Positions 1-10,752 of a DNA stretch of 64,000 bases are shown here, in pieces. Location of the stretch: NCBI RefSeq assembly GCF_024166365.1, contig NC_064820.1:139024001-139088000 (forward strand). The letters run 5' to 3'. Every line of letters starts with the position of its first letter. Position 1 is the stretch's first letter. The stretch is from Elephas maximus indicus. Lineage: Eukaryota > Chordata > Mammalia > Proboscidea > Elephantidae. A program made the translations under genes and the position numbers. Below the pieces are notes generated by a model. The model was given only the letters and a program-made list of their open reading frames with translations, did no database searches and was not told the origin of the DNA.

Positions 1-16
1 AATACAGAGATAGACA

Positions 17-468
17 GTTGCCACCAAGTCGACTTCAACTCATGGTGACTTTATGTACAACAGAACAAAACACTGCCTGGTTCTGCATAATCCTCACAAT
101 TGCTGGCATATTTGAGTCCATCATTGATTGAGACTACTGTACTAATACATCTCATCAAGGGTCTACTTCACCCTTGCTGGCCCTCTATTTCACCAAACAT
201 CATGTCCTCCTCCAACAATTGATCCCTCCTGATGAAGTGTCCAAAGCAAATGAGTCAGACAGTGTTCTATTATGATTCATAAGGTTTTCATTGGCTAATT
301 TTCTGAAATAGATCACCAGACCTTTCTTCCTAGTCTGTCTTAATTTGGAAGCTCTGCTGAAACTTGTTCACCATGGGTGACCCTCGTGGTATTTGAAATA
401 CCAGTAGCATAACTTCCAGCATCACAGCAACAGGTAAGCCACCACAGTTTGACAAACCGACAGGTGGT
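17..468 (-). mobile_element. Internally deleted RTE LINE (non-autonomous derivative)
   Basis: Read on the minus strand, this begins with the RTE 5' end also seen at about 15,700-15,910 (the part with the TTTCAAATACC and AAGACAGACTAGGAAGAA motifs). It then jumps directly to the RTE 3' end (GGACA...CATCAGGAGGG, then the GTGAGGAT and CACCATGAGTTG parts). Almost all of the endonuclease and reverse transcriptase region is absent, leaving about 450 bp with both termini. It encodes nothing and would depend on RTE proteins in trans. Whether it is one deleted copy or a multicopy family cannot be told here. Confidence 0.65.
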
Positions 469-659
469 AAATAAAGAAAACAGTCCTCCATAATTTTATA
501 AATTTTGTATGAAGAAGATATGCATAGACTACTACAAAAACAAATTTTGCAGTTGTCTCAGGAACTTATTGGAAATTCAGACATGCAAAGCCAGGTTGTA
601 TATTCTACAACTCTATCTGATTAACTATAAATACAGTTTAGATATTAAAAAACATTCCT

Positions 660-1085
660 GATTTCTCCACTTCTTCACCCCCACATCCTAAATACCTCTG
701 ACGCCATCCACTGTTCTCTCACCGCACTGCCACTTCCGAGTTCAAGCAGCCATGGTTTTCCACCTAGATTTCTACATTAGCCTTTTAGCTAGTCTTCCCT
801 CCCTCCCTTCTCTATCTCATATCAATTGTATGCATGGAAGACAGTGTGATCTTTCTAAAATGCATGTTGCTTCTCTCCTTGAAACCCTTGAAGAGCAGCC
901 ATTTCCCTCACGTAAAATTCCAGAATCATTAGCATGGCATGTAAAGCTGCATGGTGAATCGCCCTGTATTTATATCTTCAGCCGTATCTGTTGCCACCTT
1001 CCATCCCCCACTCTCTGTCCCCATATACCAATTACTCTCCAGTCAGAATAAGCTGCTTTAATTCCTCAGATATACCATTCTCTCT
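660..1085 (+). mobile_element. L2 LINE fragment
   Basis: Decayed sense-strand L2 (CR1-clade) ORF2 sequence. The order resembles the L2 consensus: a GTGATCTTTCTAAAATGCAT segment, then a segment resembling the conserved 'cttccaatggcttccc' block, then TTAGCATGGCATGTAAAG. The 99-codon open frame from 752 is a chance ORF inside it. Confidence 0.45.
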
Positions 1086-1114
1086 AGCACATCCATAAGC
1101 AGGAGACAGTGATC

Positions 1115-1400
1115 ACTATGTCAAGTGAAACTGAAAGGTCAAGTAAAATGAAGGCTAAGTAATAACCATTTAATTTGGCAACATGGAGGTCACTGGTGAC
1201 ATTTATAAAAGCCATTTTGATGGAGACGTGGTGCCAAAACACGATTATAGAGGGTTCAGGAAAGAATAAGAGAAGAGGAAGTGGGGACAGTGTATCTACC
1301 AACTCTTCCGAGAAATTTTGCATGAAGAGGCAATGCAAACACAAGCATGGAACAAAACATGACCTCAAGAGATTTCTTTTTAAATATGGAATTTAATAAA
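1115..1400 (-). mobile_element. L2 LINE fragment
   Basis: Antisense L2 ORF2. The stretch with GGCAACATGGAGGTCACTGG followed by a decayed AACTCTTCCGAGAAATTTTG block is a recognisable antisense L2 landmark. Old and indel-rich, with no coding capacity. Confidence 0.55.
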
Positions 1401-2035
1401 AAATGTGTGATAATGGGAATAAATGAGTAAATACTCTGTAAACAACAGGATTATTTACAGTATTTGCTGAAAAGTTTATTAAAATACAATAATTGTGATA
1501 TGCCAAAAATATAAGAATATTCTGCAATTTATTTTTAAGTACAACTTATTTTATCTTCAAAGAAATAACAGGAAAACAAACAACAACTAAAAAAGTGACC
1601 ACAGACTTAAAAGTAGCTTCATTTATATGTCTTATTAATAGAAGGAATAAATGGTTCATTTTTAATATTAAGGCAATATATTCAGAGATTTCCCTTATGC
1701 TACCATTCTCTTTAAAAGTGAATGTAAAGTTGATGTGCTCTATTTTGTCTTCCAAAGTGAATTTCTGATTATCTACACTAATGACTTGGGGAGAGAAAGA
1801 GGTCGAAGAGCAAGGGAAACAGAGACATGAATAATCATTTATCTTTGTTTTTACCATGCTTTATATTTTTTCAAGAGATTTCTTAATGATTAGCTTAAAA
1901 TTTTGATGCGAAGATCAACAGAAATGTCTTTCTGAAAATCCACGTGCTTGCTCTTCTAGGAATAAGGGTGGGAAGTGATAAGGGACATCTGGATAGAATA
2001 GCTCACTTAATAACAGCAACAGAATAACAGCAATG
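1401..2035. other. No recognised feature
   Basis: AT-rich sequence. I see no repeat family, gene or RNA in it. Short open frames are not convincing. Confidence 0.5.
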
Positions 2036-2300
2036 GCAACCATAACCCAACAACACAATTAACAAATCTCTAGTAACTGATTATGCTGTGCTTGATAGCT
2101 TCTAAGCATTGTCTTTAATTTTACAAAAACCTCCGACTACATACTGTTATACCCACGTGAAAAAAAGGGGAAACTAATGCTCGGAGAGAATAAATTGCTT
2201 GGCCAGTGCTTCATATTTAATAAAGTAGAGGCTTAAAGCCAAGGACTGCCCAGCTCCAGAACATACCTTTCCAACACACTATGCTACCTCTCTACATCTA
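2036..2300 (-). mobile_element. MIR SINE, antisense
   Basis: Ancient MIR in reverse: a decayed 'gctttacatgcattatctcatttaatcctcaca' block, then GGGGAAACTAATGCTCGGAG matching the reversed core, then ACACTATGCTACCTCTC matching the reversed tRNA-like head. Confidence 0.55.
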
Positions 2301-4304
2301 ATTTTCTGCAATTAAGAAGGTTGAATCTATGTATAACTCTAAAAGAGCTCTCTCTCTTCATTTGTTCCTACTATTCATATTCCTCCAAAACTTGTTACAT
2401 TATTGCAGATAAAGACTAAAAACATACCAGCCCCTGATAACAAATGTCTTTCCTTCCACATTCCCACTGCCTTGAAGAATACAGATTGAACACAACTCTG
2501 CCCTACTCTTGACCCAAGCAAACCTTAGATGCCTATAATGGGACTATGAATTAGGCATCTTATTGGTATGCTATGTGCCCTCTGTTTAACTACTCTGAAT
2601 TTTTCTTTCTTTCATAATTGCATTCTGAGAAAATGTAAATGTTAAACATTAACAAGCATTACATTGCTGTAACAACAAAACACATTTTTTTTTATAACTT
2701 TGGTGACAAGAGAAATTGCAAATTGGGAAAAGGGAAGTCTGAATGGAGTCTTTTATAGGCATATAAAAGCTAAATGACAGAGCCCTTTACAATCCTGACC
2801 AAATGTAAATTCTTGAGTATATTAAAGACTAAAAGCTTCTTCTGTGTGAAATTGACAAAATATATCAGACTTCAATGGGCAGTAGATAATGGAAAGGAGA
2901 TGTGGCTTAATTAGAGCTCTTTCCCTGAAAAGACAGAGCTCAGTAGTGTCATTTTAATTATTTCTAGCCATTAATCCTGCAATTACCTATTACTCTCTCC
3001 ATATATTACATCAGGAAGCACTCGCTGCTGTAAATGCTATGATATTTAAAAAGCAAATGCCCACTGAAAACAATAAGACCCCACCTAGATTCACTGTCTC
3101 AGCAACTGCTCTGGAGAACCATAAACTAACTTGTAAACTATAAATGGTCTGACTGGAGTATGGCTAAGTTAATTATTAACAATAAGCATTCTTGATTCAG
3201 ACCCCATTTAATCACTACTCTTATACATTGACATTAATTAGTTAATGTGATACTTGGGTTGCTTCCCTTTAACATGTCTTTGATTATTCCTACAATGCTT
3301 TTCCACAGCTGGATAAACACATCACTAAAAGCATACTGCAATAATGGCCATCTGTGGCAACTGTTGTAACTGAGTCTTGCCAAAACGTAAAGTACTGAAA
3401 AGTAAGACATGGTCTCAAGCCTTCTATGAACAACTGCATGTACAAGTCACAGTATCTATACTTTTTTTTTTTCCTTCTGGTTTTTGAAGAACCCATAGAT
3501 TTGTTCATATAAGACAGTCTTTTTAATTTTAATTATTACTGCTTATAACTACACATGCTGGGTGAGATTCCAGTGTTCACTAATCTGAATAGGTTATTAA
3601 TCCACATTGGAGTCCATGAATCTAATTTCAGAATTCCCATTTTGCCTACCCATTTTTCAGAGGCTTAAATTTAAAAACACTTAAATTTATATGTTTCACT
3701 ATTTTTAAAGCTAAATTTACCTAACTAGCTTTTAATTTTCAACCACAAGTTTTTAGTTTTACACAGTAAACTTAAAATCCAGAAACGATTACAATCTAGC
3801 CCAGAAATATGCCAAAAAAGTGTATTTTTGTGGGGGTCAAATGTAGCCTTAAAATTGTAATTACCTTAATTTTTAAGTTCTATTTCATTCCTCCAGTTCT
3901 ATCTGTAGACATTTCCAGATTACATCAGCTCTTATTTAACTAAAAGTTAGTATTTGTTGAGTTGAAGAGAGTTGACCAATTTCCCAACTGTTTCCAAAGC
4001 AAATATGTATTCCAGTCTTCACAATGTAGCAGATTACCAAATGTAAATTGTTAATGGTCATTTGAGAACCTTTCTAGAATTGAAGGACACATAATATTGA
4101 ATTAAAAACAAATTTGCCAGAACCTATATAAATAGAACATCCTCAAATAACTCTTCTAAAAACTGTATTTTTAGGAGCAAGAGCCAAAGCAATGGGGAAA
4201 AATATTAGAAATTTATCCAAAAGGCCAAGATAGTTTGAGTACAAATTCAACCAAATCTATATTCGTGGTCTTCTGGAATAAGAACAGAAGTCACGACATG
4301 AACC
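2301..4304. other. AT-rich unique-looking sequence
   Basis: Two kilobases with no repeat I can name and no plausible gene. About 2,880-3,250 looks less decayed than its surroundings and is rich in ATTA/TTAAT cores. It could be a conserved non-coding element, but the sequence alone cannot show that. Confidence 0.4.
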
Positions 4305-4462
4305 TTAAAACCCACTGCCGTCGAGTCGATTCCGACTCATAGCAACTCTATAGGACAGAGTAGAACTGCCCCATAGAGTTTCCAAGGAGGCCTGGAGGAT
4401 TCAAACTGCTGACCTCTTGGTTAGCAGCCGTAGCTCTTAAGCACTGCGCCACTAAGGTTTCC
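4305..4462 (-). mobile_element. AfroSINE
   Basis: Complete antisense copy: ACCCACTGCCGTCGAGTCGA tail, CCTCTTGGTTAGCAGCCGTA box-B flank, and a head ending AAGGTTTCC. Imperfect flanking repeats (ACATGAACC / ACATGATCC) look like a decayed TSD. The high match to other copies suggests a relatively young insertion. Confidence 0.9.
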
Positions 4463-4616
4463 AACATGATCCGCAGACATGGTAAATCTTCGATGGAAGC
4501 AAAACTGAGTTACACTCAGAGAATTTTAAGGCATGAAAGTGAATTTATCTCACAAAAATTTTCAGCTACCAGGACTGAAGACAAGGAGGATATTCCTGGC
4601 CAACCAATCACTACCA

Positions 4617-5012
4617 GAGTATACAGCAGTAATTAAAAGTGTGTATTCTTGAGTCTGACCACCTGAATTCAACATCTGACCTGTCACTCACTAGCTGTGT
4701 AAAGTTGATAAGATAATAAACCTCTTTCTGCAGCAGTTTCCTCATCTATAAAAGAGGATAATAACTATCCCTTTTTCATAGGATGGATGTGAGAATATAC
4801 AGCACCTACCATATATAAAACCCATTGCTTTGGAGTCAATTCCAACTCATAGCGACCCTACAGGACAGAACAGAACCGACCCATAGGGTTTGCAAGGAGC
4901 AGCTGATGGATTTGAACTGCCAACCTTTTGGTTAGCAGCTGAGCTCTTAACCACTGGCCCAACAGGGCTCCTACCATATTTAGCATATAGAAAATTTCCA
5001 ATAAATGTTAAA
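4617..5012 (+). mobile_element. MIR SINE split by an AfroSINE
   Basis: Sense MIR: CTCACTAGCTGTGTAAAGTT, TTTCCTCATCTATAAAAGAG, then the 3' end with CAATAAATGTTAAATATG. It is interrupted at 4,815-4,969 by an AfroSINE and resumes after the duplicated target site. Confidence 0.55.
4815..4969 (-). mobile_element. AfroSINE with 10-bp TSD
   Basis: Antisense copy flanked by perfect CCTACCATAT at 4,805-4,814 and 4,970-4,979. It was inserted into the 3' part of a MIR, so it is younger than that MIR. Confidence 0.92.
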
Positions 5013-5515
5013 TATGTAGAATTTTTTTTTACTCCAACAGTTCATTCTGCATATATTCAAACTACAGTACAGTGTGTGGATGTGGGACTAGCTGGTGTAT
5101 ACCCAATTCTTAGGGCTCATACTTCTGGAAATATTAATCCTTAAAACATTGAATGGTATTTCTTTTTATCTCAAATGTAGCTCATGAAAACACTGGAAAT
5201 AAGAACAAATGAAGACTTTTCTCATCCTCTGCCTCCACTTCTTTCCCCAAATGTATAATAAGAATTTATTTAAGAATTCGGTGCACATCCTTCCAATTAT
5301 TTCTCCATGCTCTAGTCCAGGCCAGGATTTGTTTCAAAAGTAAAAGACAACTAAGGGGATGTTAGACAACATGTCGGTTTAACTTAAAATTTCATGGTTT
5401 GACTACCATTAATCTTTAATCTTGTTTTAACTCTTCACTAAAACACAAATATTTAAATTGATCATAGAAGAGTTTTATCGGAATGAGGGTATGGAGAAGG
5501 GCTGGAAAGAAGGGT
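5013..5515. other. No recognised feature
   Basis: AT-rich sequence without a repeat or gene that I can identify. Confidence 0.45.
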
Positions 5516-5573
5516 GTGTGTGTGTATATACATATATATATGTGTGTATGTGTGCATGTGTGTGTATATATAT
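5516..5573. repeat. (TG/TA)n microsatellite
   Basis: Alternating TGTGTG and TATATA tracts ending at an AfroSINE tail. Probably length-variable. Confidence 0.85.
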
Positions 5574-5680
5574 AACCCATTGCCACTGAGTCAATTCCAA
5601 CTCAGAGCGACCCTATAGGACAGAGTAGAACTGCCCCATAGAGTTGCCAAGGAGTACCTGGCGGATTTCAACTGCCAACT
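5574..5680 (-). mobile_element. AfroSINE, head missing
   Basis: Antisense AfroSINE from its tail (ACCCATTGCCACTGAGTCAA) to GGATTTCAACTGCCAACT, where it stops abruptly at a TATG-rich tract. The tRNA-like head is absent. It lies head to head with the sense copy that starts at 5,777. Confidence 0.88.
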
Positions 5681-5776
5681 ACTGTATGTATATATAAATG
5701 TATACAAAAACACTGTGTGTATATATATATAACCACTATGTATATATAAATATATATATATATACGCACACACACA
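5681..5776. repeat. TATA/TATG and CA microsatellite
   Basis: Low-complexity TATATA with ACACAC at its right edge, separating two inverted AfroSINEs. Confidence 0.8.
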
Positions 5777-5943
5777 GAAACCCTGGTGGCGTAGTGGTTA
5801 AGTGCTACAGCTGCTAACCAAAGGGTCGGCAGTTCGAATCCACCAGGTACTCCTTGGCAACTCTATGGGGCAGTTCTACTCTGTCCTATAGGGTCGCTCT
5901 GAGTTGCAATTGACTCGACGGCACTGGGTTTGGTTTTTTGGTT
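5777..5943 (+). mobile_element. AfroSINE, full length
   Basis: Sense copy with head GAAACCCTGGTGGCGTAG, box A-like GTGGTTAAGTGCTACAG, box B-like GGTCGGCAGTTCGAATCC, RTE-like tail GACTCGACGGCACTGGG, and a GGTTTTTTGG end. It is close to the apparent consensus and therefore probably young. Confidence 0.93.
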
Positions 5944-5992
5944 TATATATATGCATACACACGTGTATATATATACTTTTTTTTTTTTTTTT

Positions 5993-6048
5993 GGTTTTTA
6001 TGGCTTGGCTCTTGGGTTAATTAAATGGAGAGCCAAGCCATAAAGACC
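5993..6048. repeat. Near-perfect 20-bp inverted repeat (hairpin)
   Basis: Arms 5,993-6,012 and 6,029-6,048 (TATGGCTTGGCTCT against AGAGCCAAGCCATA at the core) pair with one mismatch in 20. The loop is 16 nt and contains TTAATTAA. It follows a T-run and a TA microsatellite. As RNA it would be a short hairpin; as DNA, a small cruciform or fold-back remnant. No gene context suggests a function. Confidence 0.85.
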
Positions 6049-7329
6049 AGAATTTCTAAAAATAGGTGATGTGCTTGTGAAAGGAATATAAGCTTATAAT
6101 TAACTCCAATGCACTTCACGAGGCATTTAATAAATACTCAACTGTTCTGTTAGTACCAGGACAATGAGCAGGAAGAAAATAAAGCATCAAGGAGTATCCA
6201 CTCCCAGGAAATGAAGTTACTAGCATAAACAGAATAATCAAAAGAAGAAATACTACAGCACAAAGCTGAATAAAACAGATTATCATGTGGTCTGGAAAAT
6301 TCATTGTCTATTGAGAAAGCAAGCTGGAATTGGGCACTTGAACTGACAGTCACTTGTCTGATTCCAAATATCTTTAGAAAAGAAGCTGGACCAGAGAACA
6401 CACTTTAAATATCTGAAGCTAAAAGTGTTCACTGAACAGAGAAGCAGACTTTAACGTTTACCTTTATTTTAACAAAAGGAAAAAAACTGTATTTGAAGCT
6501 CAATATAGTACTTTAAAATGCATACATATAAGCATATATAAATAGAAACCATATTTGTTTGTTTTTACTGAAATGCAGTATCTATGAACTATTTTATTAC
6601 GTAACATATTATCTCGTCTAACGAGATGAAACAACCCTGTCTGAGCACCTACTTTTCATTTATACTCTCTCTCACTTTAAGGTTTTAGTTCCAAATATGT
6701 GCCTTTATAAGCTCCAGAACCTCATGGTTCTACTTTAACCCGGGAAAAGAAATCTTCAGAAGGCATATCAGCATTTCTTATAGTTAATGAATATTTTTAA
6801 ATATTGAATTCACGAGTAGTTTCATGAATTATGACAGTTAAAACAAATGATAGAAAAACAGTTGTCAATGTCAGCAAGTCTTTCAAGGATGTTTGATAAA
6901 TAGGTTGAACTAAACAGTTTTAAAGTGTTGTGAAATGGGGAATTTTACCAAATCTCTTATAAGAATTCTCTTCATGCTGCACTTCAGGCCAATACATCTG
7001 AACTTTGAAAGTTAGTGGAATGAGCACAAATAATATTATATCTGTTAGTTCCAAAAAAGTAAATGACCCACACAAGGCCTTATGCAGCCAGGTTTAAAAA
7101 AAAAAAAAAAGCAAACTGATTAGCATTCAACACTCGTTGTTCCAGACCTTGGTATTATATAATAAATTGAGGCGCTGCAACATTTAATGAAACAAATGAT
7201 TTCTTAGTGATTGATAGGAACAAGGCCAAAACATTTCATAATAGTTATTTTGCTATTCAAAAGCAAGCAAGATGAAAAATCACTTCTTGACTATGCAAAA
7301 TGATCTAAATAAAAGAAGAACACTAATTT
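6049..7329. other. No recognised feature
   Basis: AT-rich sequence with a short A-run at about 7,096-7,110. I see no gene and no repeat I can name. Confidence 0.45.
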
Positions 7330-7640
7330 TCCAAGCATTCAAGGTCCTCAGAGATCTGGTTTTCTCCTGCCATTGGAATACCATCTCCTACTACATCTCT
7401 CTCCACCTCTCACCTCAGAATCACCCCCAAGCACCAGGTAAGATCCCCCACGCATGGTTTGCCTTTGCTTATGCTGATTACAAGGACTGCAATGTACTTT
7501 CTTCCCTTTTCCACTTGTTTTTATTACACTAGTTCCTTAAGGCTCAGCTCAAAGCATCATCTCCTCCATGAGATCTTCCAAAATTTCCTTCTTTGCCTCC
7601 AGGCCCCTAGCAGAAAAGCATAAACAGCACACTACTTTGT
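7330..7640 (+). mobile_element. L2 LINE fragment
   Basis: Decayed sense L2 ORF2 end: CTTAAGGCTCAGCTCAAAGC followed by ATCTCCTCCATGAGATCTTC corresponds to the usual 'caggtctcagctcaaatgtcacctcctcagagagg' block. Confidence 0.45.
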
Positions 7641-7912
7641 AAGTCCACAGCACTTTAATAACGTTGCTCTTCAGGCATACTAAGGACTTTTTTGCACAAA
7701 GATTTTCAATAAAATATTTTCTAATCCTTTATGAATAGAAGGAACAATGACTCGTAATGAAATAGTCACAGGTTTATCTGCTTTGAGTTGCACAAAATTA
7801 GAGCCAAGGTGGGTTATGGATTAGACAGGTAACTGGCAGAGGACGAAAAAGAGAACCAGCAGTTCTTAAGTGTGAACTTTGTGCCAGAACATGAGCTAGC
7901 TATTGTATGCCT

Positions 7913-8120
7913 AGGAGTCCCTGTGTGGTGCAAATGGTTAATGCAATTGGCTACTAACGTAAAGGTCAGAGGTCAAGTCCATTCAGAAGCATCTCATAAG
8001 AAATGCCTGGTGATCTGCTTCTAAAAGGTCAGGGCCATGAAAACCCTATGGAGCACAGTTGCTCTACTCTGAAATACATGGGGTCACCATGAGTGGGATT
8101 TGACTCAACAGCAATGGTTA
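7913..8120 (+). mobile_element. AfroSINE, long diverged subtype
   Basis: A diverged sense copy: head AGGAGTCCCTGTGTGGTGCA, the subtype-specific middle (ATCTGCTTCTAAAAGGTCA), then a tail related to RTE (GGGGTCACCATGAGTGGGAT). More mutated than the short subtype, so older. Confidence 0.75.
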
Positions 8121-8186
8121 AAAAAGAAAAAAAAGATCTCTATTGACAAACGAAACCTTAAAAATGGGTCTATGTGTTAGCTATCA

Positions 8187-8187
8187 T

Positions 8188-8238
<51 letters not shown>
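8187..8238. repeat. (AT)n microsatellite
   Basis: About 26 AT units with a single GT interruption. Likely polymorphic. Confidence 0.95.
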
Positions 8239-8339
8239 TTCAGACTAGAAAAGAATCACTTGCTTTGATTAACCCAAGCGGTGAATCTAGATTAGCTGAC
8301 TAGATGAGTTAAAATGTAAATCACCTTAGCAAAGGGTAA

Positions 8340-8580
8340 TACGACATCTGGCATAGTGATTAAAAGCACGTATGATTTTCAAAGCAAACGAACTTAGGTT
8401 TGAGTCCCAATTCTGCCACTTATAAGCCAAGAAACCTTAGACAAGCTTATCAGTCCCACTCAGTCTCAGCTGCTCCAATTGTCTTATAGGTGCAATAGGG
8501 GAACTAACCTCTCAGAGGTTTGTTCAGGGTGCGAAACACTGGTGAAATGATTGTAAACTATTCAACATAAGTAATACAAC
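8340..8580 (+). mobile_element. MIR SINE
   Basis: Sense MIR: GGCATAGTGATTAAAAGCAC head, then TGAGTCCCAATTCTGCCACT, then a degraded core with CTCAGAGGTTTGTTCAGG. Confidence 0.55.
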
Positions 8581-8990
8581 GTCAAGCTCAATCCCTTTAT
8601 ATTATACCACGTTCCCTTCTTATAAACCTCAAATGAGGAATTTCTAGTCTAAAAAGTGATTCATTGTATGTTAAAGTATGAGGAGAGTTTTCTAAAGGAT
8701 TTGGGTCTATAAAGTTACAGAAGAAATGTTGCCTTCTTTCTTTCTTCTTCCCATCCCACAACCTCCTTCTTACTTCTTAAGCCAACGTAGAGACTTTTCC
8801 CAGAATTAGAGTGAAGATTGTTGAGAATGGAAAATAAATCATATGCATTCCCAAGAAACAGAGAAAAGGGTGAATCTATTTGAACTGATTTTCCTATTTT
8901 TAAGGCTTTATTTCATGTAGAGTTTAGCCCATTATTAATAAGTTAATCACTTATCCAGAGGTTTAGACTTCTAGAACTGCATTTCTTATA

Positions 8991-9141
8991 ACCATAGCCT
9001 TAACCTGTTGCTGTCAAGTTGATTCCGACTCATAGCAACCCTACAGGACAGAGAAGAGCTGCTCTATAGGGTTTCCAAGGAGCAGCTAGGGGATTCAAAC
9101 TGCCAAGGTTAGCAGCCAATGTCTTAACCACTGTGCCACCA
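8991..9141 (-). mobile_element. AfroSINE with 11-bp TSD
   Basis: Antisense copy flanked by perfect CATTTCTTATA at 8,980-8,990 and 9,142-9,152. A small internal deletion lies around the box-B equivalent (CTGCCAAGGTTAGCAGCC). Confidence 0.92.
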
Positions 9142-9302
9142 CATTTCTTATAGACAAGCTGAAAAAAAAAAAGCAGCCCAGAAAAAAAGTAGCAAGGCTC
9201 CTAATAACAGTTCCCTCACAAACATCTCCAATTCCTGGGACAGTAAATCAGAGCACACATCAGAGGCTGCCACTCTGCTACAGAACTGTCATTGTTGCTA
9301 CT

Positions 9303-9587
9303 GCTAGCTGCCGTCAAGTTGGCCCCAATTCATGGTGACCCCAGGCCCAACAGAACAAAACAGACCGTTGTGATACATAAGATTTTCATTGGCTGATTTT
9401 CAGAAGGAGATAGCCAGGCCTTTCTTCCTACTCTTTCTTAGTCTGGAAGCACTGCTGAAAACTTTTTAACATTATAGCAACATAACAGATGAGTGGTGGG
9501 CTGCAGATGAGGTGCACCAGCCAGGAATTGAACCTGAGTAGCTCCCATGGAAGGTGAGAACTCTATCACTGAACCACCAATGCCCTC
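9303..9587 (-). mobile_element. Composite SINE: tRNA-Gly-like head, RTE-derived body and tail
   Basis: On the minus strand the first ~75 nt (GGCATTGGTGGTTCAGTGAT ... GGTTCAATTCC ... GTGCACC) look like a tRNA-Gly gene with boxes A and B. A linker follows, then about 90 nt matching the RTE 5' region (CTAAGAAAGAGTAGGAAGAA, CAATGAAAATCTTATG), then an RTE-like 3' end (GGGGTCACCATGAATTGG). This is a different head from the other AfroSINEs in the window. It is probably an RTE-mobilised SINE family; I do not know its catalogue name. Confidence 0.65.
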
Positions 9588-9867
9588 ATAGCCACAGGAT
9601 TAATGTACTATTAAGGAACCAACTACACTTAATCCTAGTGGTTAAAATGTGCTCATACCACCACTACAAAACCATTAGCACTCACTGTGAAGCTTGGTTG
9701 TTGCTGAGAGCTCCTTAAGGATGCTCTTTCATCAGCACATAACTCATCCTATTTGACTCAAGAAAATCATATAACTGCTCTGTGCCCATTTTCCTTATCA
9801 TGTTCCCATTTCACTAAGATTTTGTGGATGAAAATGAGACTGTCTATCTTGTATCTTGGGTCTCTCT

Positions 9868-10752
9868 TTGTTGCTGTTGTTGTTAGGTGCCATCAAGGCA
9901 GTTTCCACTCATAGCAACCCCATGTATAACAAAACAAAACACTACCCAGTGCTGTGCCATCCCCACAATATGTTTTAGCCCATTGTTGCAACCACTGTGT
10001 CAGTCCACCTCGGTGAAGGTCTTCCTCTTTTTCGCTCACCCTCTACTTGACCAAGCATGATGTCCTTCTCCAAGGACTGGTCCCTTCTGATAACGTGTTC
10101 AAAGTGAGATGAAGTCTCACCATCCTAGTATCTAAGGAGCATTCTCACTGTACTTCTTCCAGGATAGATTTGTTCATTCTTCTAACAGTCCATAGTATAT
10201 TCAATATTCTTCACCAACATCATAACTGAAATGCATCAATTCTTCCTCGGCTTTCTTTTTTCATTGTCCAGTTTTTGCATGCAAATGAGGTGATGGAAAA
10301 TAGTATGGCATAGGTCAAGTGTACCTTAGTCACAAACTGACATCTTTACTTTTCAACACTTTAAAGAGGTCTTTGCAGTAGATCTGCCCAATGTAATATG
10401 TCATTTGATTTCTTGACTGCTATTTCCATGGGCGTTGATTGTTGATCCAAGTAAAATAAAATCTTTGACAACTTCGATATTTTCTCCACTTATCGTGATG
10501 TTGCTTATTGGTCCAGGTTTAAGGATTTTTGTTTTCTTTATGCTGAGGTATAATCCATACTGAAGACTGTGGTCTTTGATCTTTATCAGGAAGTATTTCA
10601 AGTCCTCTTCACTTTCAGCAAGCAAGGTTGTGTCATGTGCATATCGCAGGTTGTTAATGAGTCTTGCTCCAATCCTGATCCCCCATTCTTCTTCATAAAG
10701 TTCAGCTTCTTAGATCATTTGCTCAACATACAAACTAAAGTATAGTGAAAGG
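9868..10752 (-). mobile_element. RTE LINE, 5'-truncated
   Basis: Starts with the reversed RTE terminus (GTTGTTGTTAGGTGCCATC) and runs back into reverse transcriptase. The 74-codon minus frame at 10,401-10,625 (MLAESEEDLKYFLIKIKDHS...) is the conserved segment just after the YADD box. The copy stops near 10,752 and was never functional as inserted. Confidence 0.85.

Noticed and set aside
9500..9587. Functional tRNA-Gly gene on the minus strand
   Set aside because: The anticodon-arm region does not fold convincingly, and it is continuous with an RTE-derived SINE body.
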